NCBI GenBank assembly: GCA_025201805.1
Contig: MU619275.1
Coordinates: forward strand, 52,852-116,851
DNA from: Parasitella parasitica
Taxonomy: Eukaryota > Mucoromycota > Mucoromycetes > Mucorales > Mucoraceae
DNA: 64,000 nt
Reading direction: 5' to 3'
The translations under genes were made by a program, and so were the position numbers. Below, piece after piece: positions 36,101-48,854 of this stretch. Each line of letters opens with the position of its first letter. Position 1 is the first letter of the stretch. Below the pieces are notes generated by a model. That model saw only the letters and a program-made list of their open reading frames with translations. It searched no databases and was not told where the DNA came from.

Positions 36101-39076
36101 GTTATCTGGTTCCTGGTCTTTTTTGGCGAAATTGTGTGCCCCAAGCAACATGTATTCTCTACCTCTGAATTACAAAGCCATGGTATTGACGATGAAACTG
36201 CCTACGTAGCAATCCGCGGCGAAGTGTTTGACTTGACCAACTTTGCTCCCCATCATTACCCTGCCAACCTGGTACCTACCTCGTCTGTCATGCAGTATGC
36301 TGGTACGGATGCCACCAACCTCTTCCCTGTGCAGGTCTCTGCCTTGTGCGAAGGTGTAGATGGCACCCCCATCTCTCCTTACGTCTCTTTTGACTACAAC
36401 ATCAACCTCACCGATACAAACGGCCAATACCACGACTTTAGATATTCCTCTGACAACTACAACCCAAACTGGTACTACGACCAAATGACTTTGCTGAGGA
36501 AGAACTACAAAGTGGGCCATATGGGGTTCGAGTATAAGGCTATTTCGGACCAAGCAAAGAGCCCTACCATGCTGAATGGCATCAATACTCTGCGCACTTG
36601 GGCCGTCATTGATCAGCACATCTATGATTTGACAACCTACATGATGGGCGGCCGCTATTCCCGTGGTCCTCCTGGTGAAGCAGCTCCTGCGGTGGATACC
36701 AACTTTATGTCTCAAGCAGTCGTTGACCTGTTCCAACAAAAAGCTGGCTCAGACATTACAAACGACTTTCACAGCTTGCCTCTAGATGCGGCATCCCGTC
36801 AGCGCCAGTTGGTCTGTCTGCGTAATTTGTTCTTTGTGGGCTACGTGGATACTAGAAACTCGCCCAAATGTCAATTCTCCACCTATCTCTTGCTGATTGT
36901 TACCTGCCTTATGGCTGCTGTCATCGTGTTCAAGTTTGTTGCTGCTATTCGATTCGGTGGTAAACGCGCCCCTGAGGAACACGACAAGTTTGTGATCTGC
37001 CAAGTTACGTGTTACACTGAAGATGAAGAATCGCTCAGAAAGACCATCGATTCCTTGTCTACGCTGCATTACGACGATAAACGCAAACTGTTGTTTATCA
37101 TCTGCGATGGTATGATTGTCGGTAGTGGTAACGACCTGCCCACTCCACGTATTGTGTTGAACATCTTGGGTGTTGATCCTCAAGTGGATCCCGAGGCTTT
37201 GTCGTTTGTCTCTGTTGGCGATGGCAGCAAGCAGCACAACATGGGCAAGATTTATTCTGGCCTGTACGAGTGCAAGGGACATGTCGTGCCGTACATTGTA
37301 GTTGCCAAAGTAGGGAACCCTCGCGAGCGTCAAAAGCCTGGCAACCGTGGCAAGCGCGACTCCCAGCTAGTGCTTATGCAATTCTTGAATCGCGTTCATT
37401 ACGATGCTCCCATGAATCCCTTTCAGCTTGAAATATACCACCAAATGAAAAACGTCATTGGTGTAAGCCCTCATTTCTACGAATTTGTCTTGATGGTGGA
37501 TGCTGACACTGAGGTCATGCGAGACGGCCTAAACTATCTAGTGTCCAGCGTGGTGCTCGACTCCAAGATTATAGGCATCTGTGGCGAAACAACCCTGTCA
37601 AATGAAAAGGATACTTGGGTCACTATGATTCAGGTCTACGAGTACTTTATCTCCCACCATCTCATCAAATCGTTCGAATCCTTGTTCTCAACTGTGAGCT
37701 GTCTGCCTGGCTGCTTTACCATGTACCGTGTCCGTACTGTAGACGGCAAACGTGCTCTTTTCTGCAGTAATGAGATCATCGCTGATTACTCTATCAACGT
37801 TGTCGACACATTGCACAAGAAGAATCTGCTGCATCTAGGCGAAGATCGTTACCTGACGACCTTGCTGCTCAAGCATTTTGCAAACTTCAAGACCAAATTC
37901 AACCCTGACGCTCATTGCAAGACAAACGCGCCTGATATGTGGAGCGTTCTGGTTTCTCAGCGTCGTCGATGGATCAATTCTACCGTTCATAACTTGGGTG
38001 AGCTAGTGTTCTTGCCGCGTCTCTGCGGTTTCTGCTGCTTCTCCATGCGTTTTATTGTCATGCTGGATTTGATCAGTACTCTTGTCATGCCTGCTATTAT
38101 GGGCTACCTTGGCTATTTGATTTACACCTTGGCTACCTCAGATGGCACTATCCCCATCATTACTATAGCAACCATTGCGGGCACCTACGGTCTTCAAGCG
38201 CTGCTCTTTATTGTCAAAGGTCGCTGGGAATTTATCATATGGATGATTGTATCGATCTTTGCTATCCCTGTATTCTCGTTTTATATTCCAATCTACGCTT
38301 ACTGGCATTTTGACGATTTCTCGTGGGGCAATACCCGTGTCGTTGTTGGTGAAAAGGGCAAAAAGTTTGCTGTTGCCGCTGACGAAGGCACTTTTGATCC
38401 CACGTCTATTCCTACCATGAAATGGTCTGAATATGAACAGGCGTTGCTTTCTGAGGATCGTTACAGCGACAATCTGTCTCAAGGCAGCAGTAGCGCATAT
38501 ACTCACAATAGCCGTCGTAGCGCAGGTCGTGTCATGATGAACAATGCCGCCACTTCCATGTACAATCAAGGCTTCATGATGAATAGTTCTGATAATATGA
38601 GCACGCATTCTCCTAGTATGATGCAGCACCCTCAACAACGCATGAGCACTAATTTCGACCATCAAAGCGTAGGCATGCCCTCATCCGCCTCTATGCCGCT
38701 GATGCCATACTCCAACAGCGTCACCATGCTCCCTATGCCCTCGAGCAGATCCATGGCTTCCTTTGCACCTGCGCAATCACCCTACCACAACCAACCAGGC
38801 CAATACATTCCATTGCAACAATCGCCGCCGTTCGACAGCAATCAAAGCAGTAGTCAATCATTGATGATGGACGGATTGACGATGGGCGATAATCCTGGCC
38901 CCAAGAATGAGGAAATTCTCTCCCAAGTACAGCGCATTCTAAATGCAGCAGATCTAAACAAAATAACAAAGAAGCAAGTCCGCGAAGAGCTTCAAATCAT
39001 CTTTGGTGTTTCGATGGCATCCAGAAAAGATTATATTAATGCTTGTATTGAAGAAACCCTTCAAGCACGTGCCTAA
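33140..39076 (+). CDS. Chitin synthase with N-terminal myosin motor-like domain (class V/VII type)
   Basis: Three exons: 33140-33483, 33572-35444, 35516-39076; 1925 aa. Residues 1 to about 770 form a myosin motor-like domain: P-loop GDSGSGKSE, a switch I region (SGSRFGYYGEIQF) and a switch II-like ILDFPGLQ. After an acidic linker come two membrane segments (WLFFVYFATWWIPSKF near 885; LCMLIFLMCAFVIWFLVFF), a cytochrome b5-like region, another segment (LLLIVTCLMAAVIVF), and the GT2 catalytic domain with VDADTE (about 1400), EDRYLT and QRRRW (about 1553). Three further membrane helices follow, then a disordered Met/Ser/Gln linker and a C-terminal DEK_C domain (from about 1869). These enzymes polymerise UDP-GlcNAc into chitin at hyphal tips; the motor-like part aids delivery. 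The first intron splits the codon just before the P-loop. Confidence 0.96.
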
Positions 39077-39388
39077 AGAACAAAAAAAAAATATTAATGT
39101 AAAATAGTGTATACTTAATAATACCCCATTAAAGGAATGAACTTTTCTACTTTGTCAAAATCATTGATTGAAAATCGTTGTCATCTGCTTTGCAGGCTGT
39201 GGTTGTACACTGCGCTTAAAGCCATCTCAAGTCCTTTTCTTTTACGCGATGCTTTGATGTGTGTCGTTTGATAACAGCAAGACACCTATTGACCCTACAT
39301 TCTTAAAAAAAACTCTAACAGTAAATACACGTTACCATGCCTCTATGCTGAGGGAAGCTCTATCGAGGGGATATAGCCTGGTCTATTT
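39077..39388. other. Intergenic
   Basis: 3' region of the chitin synthase gene; AT-rich, nothing recognised. Confidence 0.4.
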
Positions 39389-39903
39389 ATGGAGTCATAT
39401 GAAGCTTTTGTGCGCTTTTTATTTGAGATTATCCTAGGATGTACTATAAACTTCTTGCAAATCGATATATGCTCATTTTACCTTGATCTACTTGATAATA
39501 TTTGGATAGACTTTTTGTGTAAAGTAGAATTCTCTATCAATATTCAAGAATTTCACACGGAACTCTTAGATAAGTATGTTAACCAAGATATAGAGATGGA
39601 GAAGAATCTATTCCAACATCTTTACAGTGAGTATTTAATAATGAAATCTGACTTACTTTGACAGTTTACATCCATTTTTTTTAGAGCATAAATGAAAATC
39701 TGATCGTAAAGCACTTGACGTAAAATTACACAAGTTACACGAAGCTGCCGACCCATTGGATTCCGAGATAATCGATGTATTGATAAACCTGTAAGTACAA
39801 CATACATAGCCCAATGAAATATTTCTGTATGGAGGTCTAACATGTAATATGTAGTATTAACAAGTTATCTGGTAATATTCTCATAGATGAAGAGATCAAA
39901 TGA
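39389..39903 (+). pseudogene. Small unrecognised gene with one in-frame stop
   Basis: Three segments with good splice borders (39389-39626, 39685-39790, 39855-39903) join in a single frame of 131 codons. The join is interrupted only by TGA at 39693-39695. Upstream it reads MESYEAFVRFLFEII and later LLDKYVNQDIEMEKNLFQHLYKHK. After the TGA it continues KSDRKALDVKLHKLHEAADPLD... and ends LSGNILIDEEIK. Each intron has GT and AG ends in phase, and the downstream part has the even composition of real protein. I do not recognise the family. A recent nonsense mutation, or a base error in the assembly, would explain it. The exon around the stop could also be skipped or shortened in the true transcript. 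Confidence 0.45.
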
Positions 39904-40215
39904 TCCCCAAAAGAAACTGGTGTATAGATAGTAGGTGCAAACGCTGTCATCGTGCCAAAAAATAAATACGCCAACTGAGTCTTCGGGCAACAGATATCCT
40001 CAATAGCCAAGATGTTGTTAATAAAATATGATCTTGAAAGCTATTCTTTTTTTTTTTATATGTAACTTTGGTTGATATGATTGTGCACAATTTTAATCAA
40101 TATTACTTTTTCCCGCTACACTCAAGTTCATAAATGCATTCATTACCATGCGAAATATTTTCTGCCTCTCTCTCTCTCTCTCATTTAGTAACTTTTATAC
40201 ACACGCTAATAATTT
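39904..40215. other. Intergenic
   Basis: Spacer between the small broken gene and the 3' end of CSN4, which converge here. It has a T tract near 40048 and a (CT)n run at about 40172-40182. Nothing else seen. Confidence 0.4.
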
Positions 40216-41714
40216 TCATGCCAACGCATTAAAATTTGATACAGCATATTCCGGATGTTTTGACTGGATTTTGCTTATAACCTGATCCAAATCCTGGCAA
40301 AGCGATTGAATGGCAGTGTCCCATTTCATAATCTCGAGCATGCTTTGCTCTACACGCAGATTGGTTTGAAATGTACCATTTGCAGCCGCAGCCGCAGCAC
40401 TGATGGCATTGTAATCTGGCAACTGTTCTTCACGGGCAGCGCCGCCTGATTCAAATGAAATCAATTGATCCAGCTGATCAATACTGCCCACCATTCTGTT
40501 CTCGCTAATCATGCGTGACGCTACCTGTTCAGCTTGCTCGGCAGAGACGTTAAGTAACACTGCCAGCTCGTTCACTGCAATGTTGTTGTAAATTTTGGAT
40601 GCTGATAATAAGTTGTGCTCGATCATGGCACGATCAAAGACGGTGGTATTGTCTGCCAAGCGTGCTAAATGATGCGGCTTAAGCGATGCTGCAAATTCAG
40701 ACACTTCGTTGGGTCGGATGACACGCTCTAAATAGGTCTTTTCCAATATCGAAAATGATGGCAGGTGGTGTGTTCGTTCGTCCTTGTACAAAGTTGCTAA
40801 ACTGCGAGAACGCTGAGGCCCTGCTCCAGCTAAAACTGCACATTGGACAGCTGCAGTCCTATGGGTACATTGCATAAGAATATTGTTTCAGCCATAAGGT
40901 GCTTTGTGTGTATACTTTACAGACATAGAATTCTTTCGTCTTTGTCGACCTGACTTTCGTAGCTCAGCTCGTGGTATTTGGAGCATGCTTCCAAAAATCT
41001 GCGTTTGGCGTCCAAAATACGAGCTTGGGATAGTTTGAATGTCAAGTTCAACAACAGGTCGGTGGAATTGGGGATCAACAGGGCAGCACGATTGAGGTAA
41101 AATTCAGCTTGCACGGCCTCATCCTCCTCGAGCAGAAGTCTAACAATGCGAATGTAAACTTGAAGTTTGTAGTCGTCTGAAATAGCACTGCGGGCTGTTT
41201 AATACGTTTGTGTCCAGTCTATCGTAAAGCAGCGTAACTTACCGGTGGCCAGAATCCAGCGGAATGCCTTGCAATGTTTTGGCGGCTTCCAAGAAATCGT
41301 CCTCATCTTCATACACACTGGCAAGCTTCTCTCTCAATTGAGACAGCTGTGTTTGTGTGTGATTGTGTGTGGTTTAGACAAATGCGTATATTTTACCGCC
41401 TTATATGCAACACTTACAGATTCTTCAAAGCTAACAGCACGGGGTTGAGCACGTCCGATAGCAAACAGCAATAGCTGCTTTTGTGTCGCACGGCTAGTGA
41501 TTTTGTCTTCAAATAAACCGATGAATTCAGCCAAAAGCTGTCTGGCGATGACCAGGCCCACTTGCTCGTCCAACACTGCCTCGATGTAACTCTGAAGCTG
41601 CTCCATTTGGTTGTTGTGCGAGAGAATGTCGTTCAGGATGCCTCTAAAAGCGTCCAGCTTCTCTTTTTGCTGAGGGAGGGTGATGCAATCCTGAAGCTTT
41701 GTCTGGATATTCAT
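40216..41714 (-). CDS. CSN4: COP9 signalosome subunit 4
   Basis: Four exons: 41714-41418, 41346-41243, 41187-40921, 40858-40216; 436 aa, close to the usual size of about 400. CSN4 is a PCI-domain scaffold subunit of the COP9 signalosome, which removes NEDD8 from cullin ligases. The helical repeats are seen in the first half (QLSQLREKLASVYEDEDDFLEAAKTL, shown here in part). Then come AEFYLNRAALLI, RFLEACSKYHELSY and the PCI/winged-helix part (LATLYKDER, FSILEKTYLERVIRPNEV, IYNNIAVNELAVLL, MISENRMVGSIDQLDQLISF). The final helix is long, as in other CSN4 proteins. Junctions at SGHR-AISDDYK and ERILCL-TAAVQCA fit family sequence and phase. A possible extra upstream exon beginning near 41826 was not adopted. 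Confidence 0.92.
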
Positions 41715-42439
41715 AATACTTGGTTTTGCTTGAAAGAAAAAAGGCCAAATAGTGGAGTTTCATTGTCACCCACCCGCTACTACTGCTAGTTTGAATGTAG
41801 AACGCGGCGCGAGTTTTGTACTGCATAGTCTATCGTAATGTTTTTTTTTTTCGCATAGGGAGACTACCGTATACCAAGCTGTCCAGTCATCATGGCTGTA
41901 GCCAAGCAATCGCCGGTCGGTAGTCGTTATTTTCCGGCCAACCTGCATTTTGCTCTGCTAATCATCTCATCCTCTGTTTCAGAGTTAGAGAGAGAGAGAG
42001 AGAGAGCGTGTGTGGCAAAAATGTGCTTGTTGAAAACCTTGAGATTGATCTTGTGTCTACGCAGACTCCCCCCCCCTCTCTCCCCCAAATTTCATATAGT
42101 TGTTTGATAGTTGCTCGATAATAGAAGGAGCATTGGAGTCAACCAAGTGGCGGCAGAGTATGCACCTTTTCATTTGTAGATTTGCGAATATCCCTGTTGA
42201 CTGTGATTCTAAAGAAAACGACATCTTTCGTAGCCGCTTTTTGACAACTGGCTTCTTTGGGGCAAAGCACAAGTCAGATATGCCGGATGCTCAAAGCAAT
42301 CTTCCTGGTAATTAGGATGTAAGTGCTACCTGTGCTCGACATTTGTATTGCCTATTCTGGATTCCAGCTGAATTAAAAGCAGCCATCCGCATTTTTTTTT
42401 TTGTTTTTTTTGTCTCTCTTTTTATTTACACTACACAAT
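41715..42439. promoter_or_regulatory. Divergent promoter region of CSN4 and TSC2
   Basis: A 725 bp spacer between two genes read away from each other. It contains (GA)n near 41986-42006 and a C-rich run near 42067. The open frames in it have no family resemblance, but part of the CSN4 side (41715-41830) may be 5' UTR or a short extra exon. No defined factor sites were identified. Confidence 0.4.
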
Positions 42440-45400
42440 ATGTCTGGCAACACAGCAAGGCAACCAACAAACCACTGGCTGAGCAACATACTGCGTTCAC
42501 GCGCATCCTCAGTCTCTGTAGAATCATGTCTCAACTTGTCTGCCAAAGACCCTTCGCAACCATTGGATGCTCGACCTGTTTTACCGCTGCTCGAGCCATC
42601 GCAGCCGCTAACATCCCGTTGCAAACACCTTGCCGTCTTTTCCGACATTTGCAAAAGCTACCGCTTCACCCATCTGGAGAACGTTTTCTTCACAGTCCAG
42701 GATATCCTAGATGCAAGCATGCCTCGTGAAGCACGTCATGGCGTATTCGAGTTCATGCTGGCATGTATAGAAGGTCAGTACACAGACTTGGGTATGGCCC
42801 GTGTGACCTTTTACGCTTCTCTGCGCAACTACATCTACTGGGAAGACTTTAGCGACATGTACAGAGTTCTTTTCAAACTATGCAAAGAGGGGAGAGACAT
42901 TTCTGGCTTCGAAAAGAACGTCGCAAAGCTGCTGATTTACTGGATTGATACGGCTCTACAACAATCGAACACATCGAAAGCGGCTGTGCCTCATTTGAAC
43001 GATCTGTTGCATCTGCTTACTTCCATCGCCAAGTTCAACTTTGCTCTGTTTGAAGAGGATGAAGTGACGCAGATGATTTCGGCCACGCATAAAGCCTTCT
43101 TCGCGACACTCGATTTAGGCGACTTGGTAGCATGTCTTGATTTCGCTGATATTGTAGTGCGGTACAGATTTGTTCCGTTTGAAGCACTGCCGCTGTTTTT
43201 AGAGATGCTGTCTGCGTCTGTCATGCTACTGCCTGAGGAGCAACAGAACACCAAATCTTGGCCTATATTCTACAACTTGCTTCGATCACATTGCGCTCAT
43301 TCAGCTATTTTGACACTGTGCCGATTCTTGGATAAAGAGCCCAGCAAAGTGGATGCCGAGAACATCCTTATCAAGGGGGCCATTACACTGCTGAGCGAGA
43401 CGGCATGGGGGAAGAGCGAAACAGGGTCAGAGGTGTACATGGTTCCTGACTCTGTGATATTGATGTACATGAAAAGAGCCGCCAACAGAGAGAACGATGG
43501 CATCAACGGCACAATTCTGCAGTGCCTGACTGGATTGGTTAATTCGACAGAAATCACACCGAGTTTGATGGAATGGGAAGCACTTTGGGATATTGTCGAC
43601 GTTATCACTGCGCACATACTCAGGATTACGGACAACAACAGTAACAGCGACATCAAATTGTTCAGTGTTGCAGATTCAGCTGCATCCTCCATCATTAGTG
43701 TTCGTCACTTTGCTGAATTCAGTCATGTTATTGTTCAGCTGTACCAAGATAAGCGGTACAAGGGGCCCATCATTCGTTTCATGCAAGTGCTTTATCAGCT
43801 GCGTGCCTACTGTTGCGACAATACGGGATCCATCTTGCTGGATTACTACGTGACGGAGCACTCATTCTTGCCATCCACTGAAAATTGGCTGCAGCTTTTG
43901 CAGCAACTGACCAACACATTTTTCATCCACGCCAATCCAGCAACAACGACATCCGCGCTCCGAGTGACTATGCTGGACATTGTAGCAGACGTGTGTACAT
44001 CTGTCAAAGACTTTTATTCGGAAGTCTTGTACGAAACCATCGTGATTCCCATGATGCAGAAATTGCCTTTAGAAACAGACACAAGCATCCGACAACATGC
44101 TATCGATTTACTGGTGTCGTCTTTATCTGATTGCCAGAATGATACTATATTTGACAAATTGATGCCCATACTGAAGGACTGTGCGCAATGCCATTGTGTC
44201 AGTCCAGAGGATCAGCAGCAACAACAACATCATCATCACCACCAACACCACCACCTCAACCTCAACCACAACCATCATACTGCCAACAGCAAGCTCTCAT
44301 CTGTGCGCAGAGCTCATTCACCGCATTCACCACAAACTTACCGCCAATCTTCAACCTCTACAGTCACAGCCACAGCCACGGTGACATCGTCTTCATCGTC
44401 TTCAATTGCAACTATTACAGCTGCTTCGGTTGCACAAAAGCAGCCTTCAACAACTAGCAGCTCGTTCATTTCCAATACAACCATAGATGAATTCTTTAGC
44501 GGCGGATCATGTATGGGCGTCCCTGCCATGTGCGGTATTTCAGAGTTATTTGAGAACCTACTATTTGTTTCCAATGCTAAACTCTGCTCTAAAACATTCA
44601 ATATTATAACCGAGATTGTGAACGACCATTCTGATTTATCCTGTCCCTATGGCGGCCCCAAGATTGTAGCACTGGATCTCTTGCTAAGGTTCAGATGCCC
44701 AACAAACCACCACGTATACCTTATCGAAGATAGTAAGTTGATTTTGGTCGATTCGCATGTATTCACGTCTAAATATACTCGTAGATGTCGAGGAAGAAAA
44801 TAGCGTCATTGCTGCTATTCGTGTACAACAGCAGCGGAAGAGACAGGAAAGTGAAAAGAGGAAATCCAGCCAAACGTTCCTGCCAGCACCTATTGGTAGA
44901 AAATCACAGCAACAGCAGCAGCAGCAGCAGCAGCAGCAACCTCACAAAAAGGTGGTATTCTATCCAAGCCCTAACGTCTTTTCATACAATGAAAATCCTC
45001 AATCTGACACAGAAGCAGTATTGGATATCAATGAAATGCTTAAATCCTACGTTCGCGTGCTGTCGAATTCGCCAAACTGGGTGGTAGCTCTTTTTGTCCT
45101 TAAGCGTCTACCTCAGCAGCTCAGCAACAAGCATCTTTTCTGTGGGGCAGCACCCTATCTCAACAAACTGCGTCGGCGACTTGTGAAATGGACCAGCACC
45201 CGCAAGTTTTTAGAACAAGTAACCAACCTACCGCCGCACATCAAGCGCAACGAGCTGAATGTGCACGCCTATAGTCTACTGACCATCCTAATATCCTATC
45301 GTCGCATTTTCACCGAGCCCAAACAGGACCAGGATGAGATTGTCTATGCATTTTATGTGGGCATCATGCAGGTAACAAGCGCTACAAGGCTGTGCATCAA

Positions 45401-47780
45401 CTCGCTAGCCGTCTGCTGTCATGAAATGCCGCTGTCTGTGGCCAAAATGCTGAACGAAATCCTGCAGCGCATGTCTCAGATCATTTCTGTCAGCAGCGTC
45501 TCTGTACACATCTTGGAGTTCTTGTCTGCGTTGGCTCGTCTACCCAACCTGTATGCTAATTTCACAGGCGATATGTACAAACCAGTTTTCGCAATAGCAT
45601 TGAACTACTTGCAGCATTCCCACTCTCAGCAGCAGCAGCAGCAGCAGGTTTCTCCTATCAGCACACCTTCTGCTTCACCTATGATTTCTGGCCAGGGATC
45701 GGCCCAGAAGGAAGTGAGCCAAGGCGCTCTAAAGCAGTACGTCTTGATTATGGCTTATCTAGTCATTACCGTGTGGTTCACTGCCATCCCACTACGAGAA
45801 AGACGCAAACACGTACCTTTTATCATACAGCGTTTGCTAAGCGGTATCTCCAAGGGCAAATCTATCGATGAACAAACGTACACCTGCATAGATATGCTCT
45901 CAAGATTCACCTTTGCCAATATCAGTCTTGCGCCTCAAAAATCAATTGTTGCAAAGATACTGATGGGCGATGATGAAGCTGTGTCTGCAACTTCCGTCAA
46001 GCAGAGCCAACGCACATGGGTCTATGGTCATACACTCCTCACTCTGAAGACTGCCAAATCCCTAGGCTGGGTAGAGGTAACTATCCGCAGACCCTCAGGC
46101 ACCGTGTCCATGATGTGCTATCTCGAAAACAAGCTCAGATCAGAGGATATTGATTATCGTACTCTGCCAGCTCTATTAATGATGCAATATCAGCCGGATT
46201 TGATGGCATCCAAGATCCTTAAGGATCGCAAAGAAGAGGAAGAAACGGAGCAAGCATCTGTCAAAGCGGAAGTGCACGAGGACACTGAATATTTGCACCA
46301 GGAAGAAGGGTTAGGTATCACATTTGATAATGACACTGGTAGGCAATTTCCTATGGGTACACCTACTCGCAGACTCTCGGACCAAGCGGTTGTGAACACC
46401 ACAGTAGCGACAAGATCTGAGGGATTGGTGATGACGCCCTCGGGTCCGTCAGAGCAGACTTCTACTTCTCCGCCGCCTCCAGCGACGGCAGTAGGGCCGG
46501 ATGCTGTATCACCTGTGCCTCTGGCTCGCAGGCCCTCGTTATCTCAGAAGGGACTCATTGACCTTTTGAATAAGGACTCAGAGTCAACTATTGAGACCGT
46601 CAACATAAAGAGCCCGTCCATCGGCACAGAGCCTGCTTTTAGAGAAGAAAAGGAAGCAGCCGACAGAAGAGCTATTGATTCGGCAGTTCGTGAAGTATTG
46701 TCGGACCCTAAACCCAGTGGTGAATCTATAGCTACCAATCCAGTAACACAGTTACGCAAGACGGAGCCCTCGATTGACCCCGGATTTCTGTACTTGCAGT
46801 TCAATAATTATCCAGATATCAGCCGAACTCTTGAGGTATCACCGCCTCTGCCAGATGACGAGGCGACGGCACGAACTCTGGCTACTTTTGATCGCATACC
46901 TGTGGTTGACTTTCATAAAATTGGCGTTTTGTATGTGGGCAAAGGACAGACACACGAACTGGAGATTTTGGCAAACACATACGGCTCTCCTGATTATGTT
47001 CGTTTCCTGAACGCACTAGGCACGATTCAGCGCTTGAATGGACTGGCAGGCAACACGGGCGGCCTTGATCGTGAAATGGACATCGATGGTCGTTTCGCTT
47101 ACTTTTGGAAAGACGATGTGACAGAAGCTGTATTCCATGCAGCAACATTGATGCCTACCGACCTGGAAAGAGATCCTCAGTGCAGCGCCAAAAAGCGGCA
47201 TATTGGCAATGACTATGTCTCGATTGTATACAACGACTCTGGCATGGACTACGCATTCGACACTCTCCCCTCACAGTTCAACTTTATCAATATTGTGGTC
47301 TCGCCACACTCTATTTCGACAGAAGCTGTGTCGCCCACACATGCTTTGATCGGTGCAGAGAATTCGTTCTTCAAAGTGGAAATGCAGAGACGTCCTGATA
47401 TGCCAGACATTGGGCCTTTTAGTGAGCCCAAACTAGTCAGCAGCCAGTCTCTTCCTGGATTTGTCCGTCAATCTGCCATTCACGCTAATATTTTCGCCCA
47501 AGTCTTTTGGCAGAGTGCAAGTGCTGGTGGAAAACAAGAGTATGTGTCTCATTGGAGAGAAAGATTAAAGCAAATTCAGCGTGTCAAGGAGAGACTAGCA
47601 GGTAAAACAGCCGCCGCCGCTGCTGCTGCTGCTGCTACTAGTGCTACTAGTGCTACTTCCTCCAATACTCCTGTCACCGCATCATCATCAGCTACCCCCA
47701 ATTTAGATCATAACACAGGTAAAACAAACAAAGACGGCTCCTCTTATGAAGCATTACTCGATTTCACAAAATACACATAA
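42440..47780 (+). CDS. TSC2: Tuberin (TSC2) homologue with Rheb-GAP domain
   Basis: Two exons, 42440-44732 and 44785-47780, give 1762 aa, similar to human tuberin. The long N-terminal helical-repeat part includes SDICKSYRFTHLENVFF and FSDMYRVLFKLC of the tuberin N-domain. His/Gln/Ser tracts (about residues 595-690) and poly-Gln interrupt it. A tuberin middle domain lies in exon 2 (RTWVYGHTLLTLKTAKSLGWVEVTIRRP). The Rap/Rheb-GAP domain begins near residue 1470 (DFHKIGVLYVGKGQTHE) and carries the catalytic Asn thumb in HIGNDYVSIVYNDSG, then FNFINIVVSPHS. With TSC1 it inactivates Rheb and so restrains TORC1. The single intron is in phase and lies within a conserved helical part. The C-terminus is Ala/Ser/Thr-rich. 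Confidence 0.95.
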
Positions 47781-48854
47781 TCAATCAACAAAATACACTA
47801 TTTACCCTTGCATATTCCTCAATCTAAAGAAAATATCTTTTAATAAATATTACAGTGATTAAAAAGCCAAAAATTGGCTTTTATACATGTATATATTTCA
47901 CAATAATTAACTCGGTCTGATGATATGAACCAACAAACTACCATTTGAAAGCGACTTGTGCAAATCCTCTATATTTTTAAAAAGGTTGCACCCAGCCTCA
48001 AAAGTAGGNNNNNNNNNNNNNNNNNNNNNNNNNNNNNNNNNNNNNNNNNNNNNNNNNNNNNNNNNNNNNNNNNNNNNNAAAAAAAAAAAAAAAATACCCT
48101 ATGATTTCCTTTATTGACATTATTTCTATGATTTCCGGTTTACAGTTGGCGTTTCGTCATAAAAGCATGTATGTATATGTAATATCAATGCAGAGTATAC
48201 ATACAACGACTATTAACTGTATGCTTTTCTATATTATAGGTATCATATTGCACTATAACATCATTGCTTGTGCTTGTAAAATGCCCTGTAAAGTCAAACA
48301 AGTCTTCATCTGGAAGCATTACAGCACAGTAGGTTCTACCAAATATACTCTCTTGAGCTAATTTGACAAAGCATGTCAATCTAAGCAACGGATACTAGTT
48401 TACAGTTAAATTACTCGCGTGATTACTTGCCAAAAAATCCAGATAGAAAACCATGTGTCTACTATCGTTCAGAAAAGGAGATGTCTATGCTATATATCAC
48501 GTGTCGGTAAATAATAATCGACTACATACATACATACATACATAAAAAATGCAGTATAATCTAGATGTATTATTAAATCAGACACCCGAGCTTTTGCTGT
48601 GTTAATTACCACAACTCTGTGAATGGCTAAAGTAGCGAATTAAAAAGTTCATTGTCCCATTAAATGTTTGTCATAAGCTCTGTGGCCAGTGTCGAAATCT
48701 CATTCAATTATACGTCAACTTGATCATATGTTTGGGATGATGACCTTTGCTTCGCTACAGTGATAATTACTGCTACATGTCAATATATGCTCTTTGTTTG
48801 AAATCTTATATAAAAGATGCATTTACTGCCTCTCTGATACATCTCTCACACAAT
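47781..48854. other. Intergenic with assembly gap
   Basis: 3' region of TSC2 and upstream region of the F-box gene. It includes a 70-base N gap at 48009-48078 followed by a poly-A run. A few (CATA)n units lie near 48524-48544. Nothing coding was recognised. Confidence 0.5.
48009..48078. other. Assembly gap (70 N)
   Basis: Seventy N bases followed by about 16 A. The gap size may be an estimate. Confidence 0.95.

Noticed and set aside
35915-37333. Long minus-strand open frames opposite the chitin synthase
   Set aside because: Shadows of a highly conserved coding exon with strong codon bias; no independent family signal.
41644-41826. Possible extra first exon for CSN4 starting at ATG 41826
   Set aside because: A phase-correct splice (donor GTGGGT, acceptor CCAAG) can be drawn, but the adopted start already matches CSN4 N-termini. 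Left as an option only.
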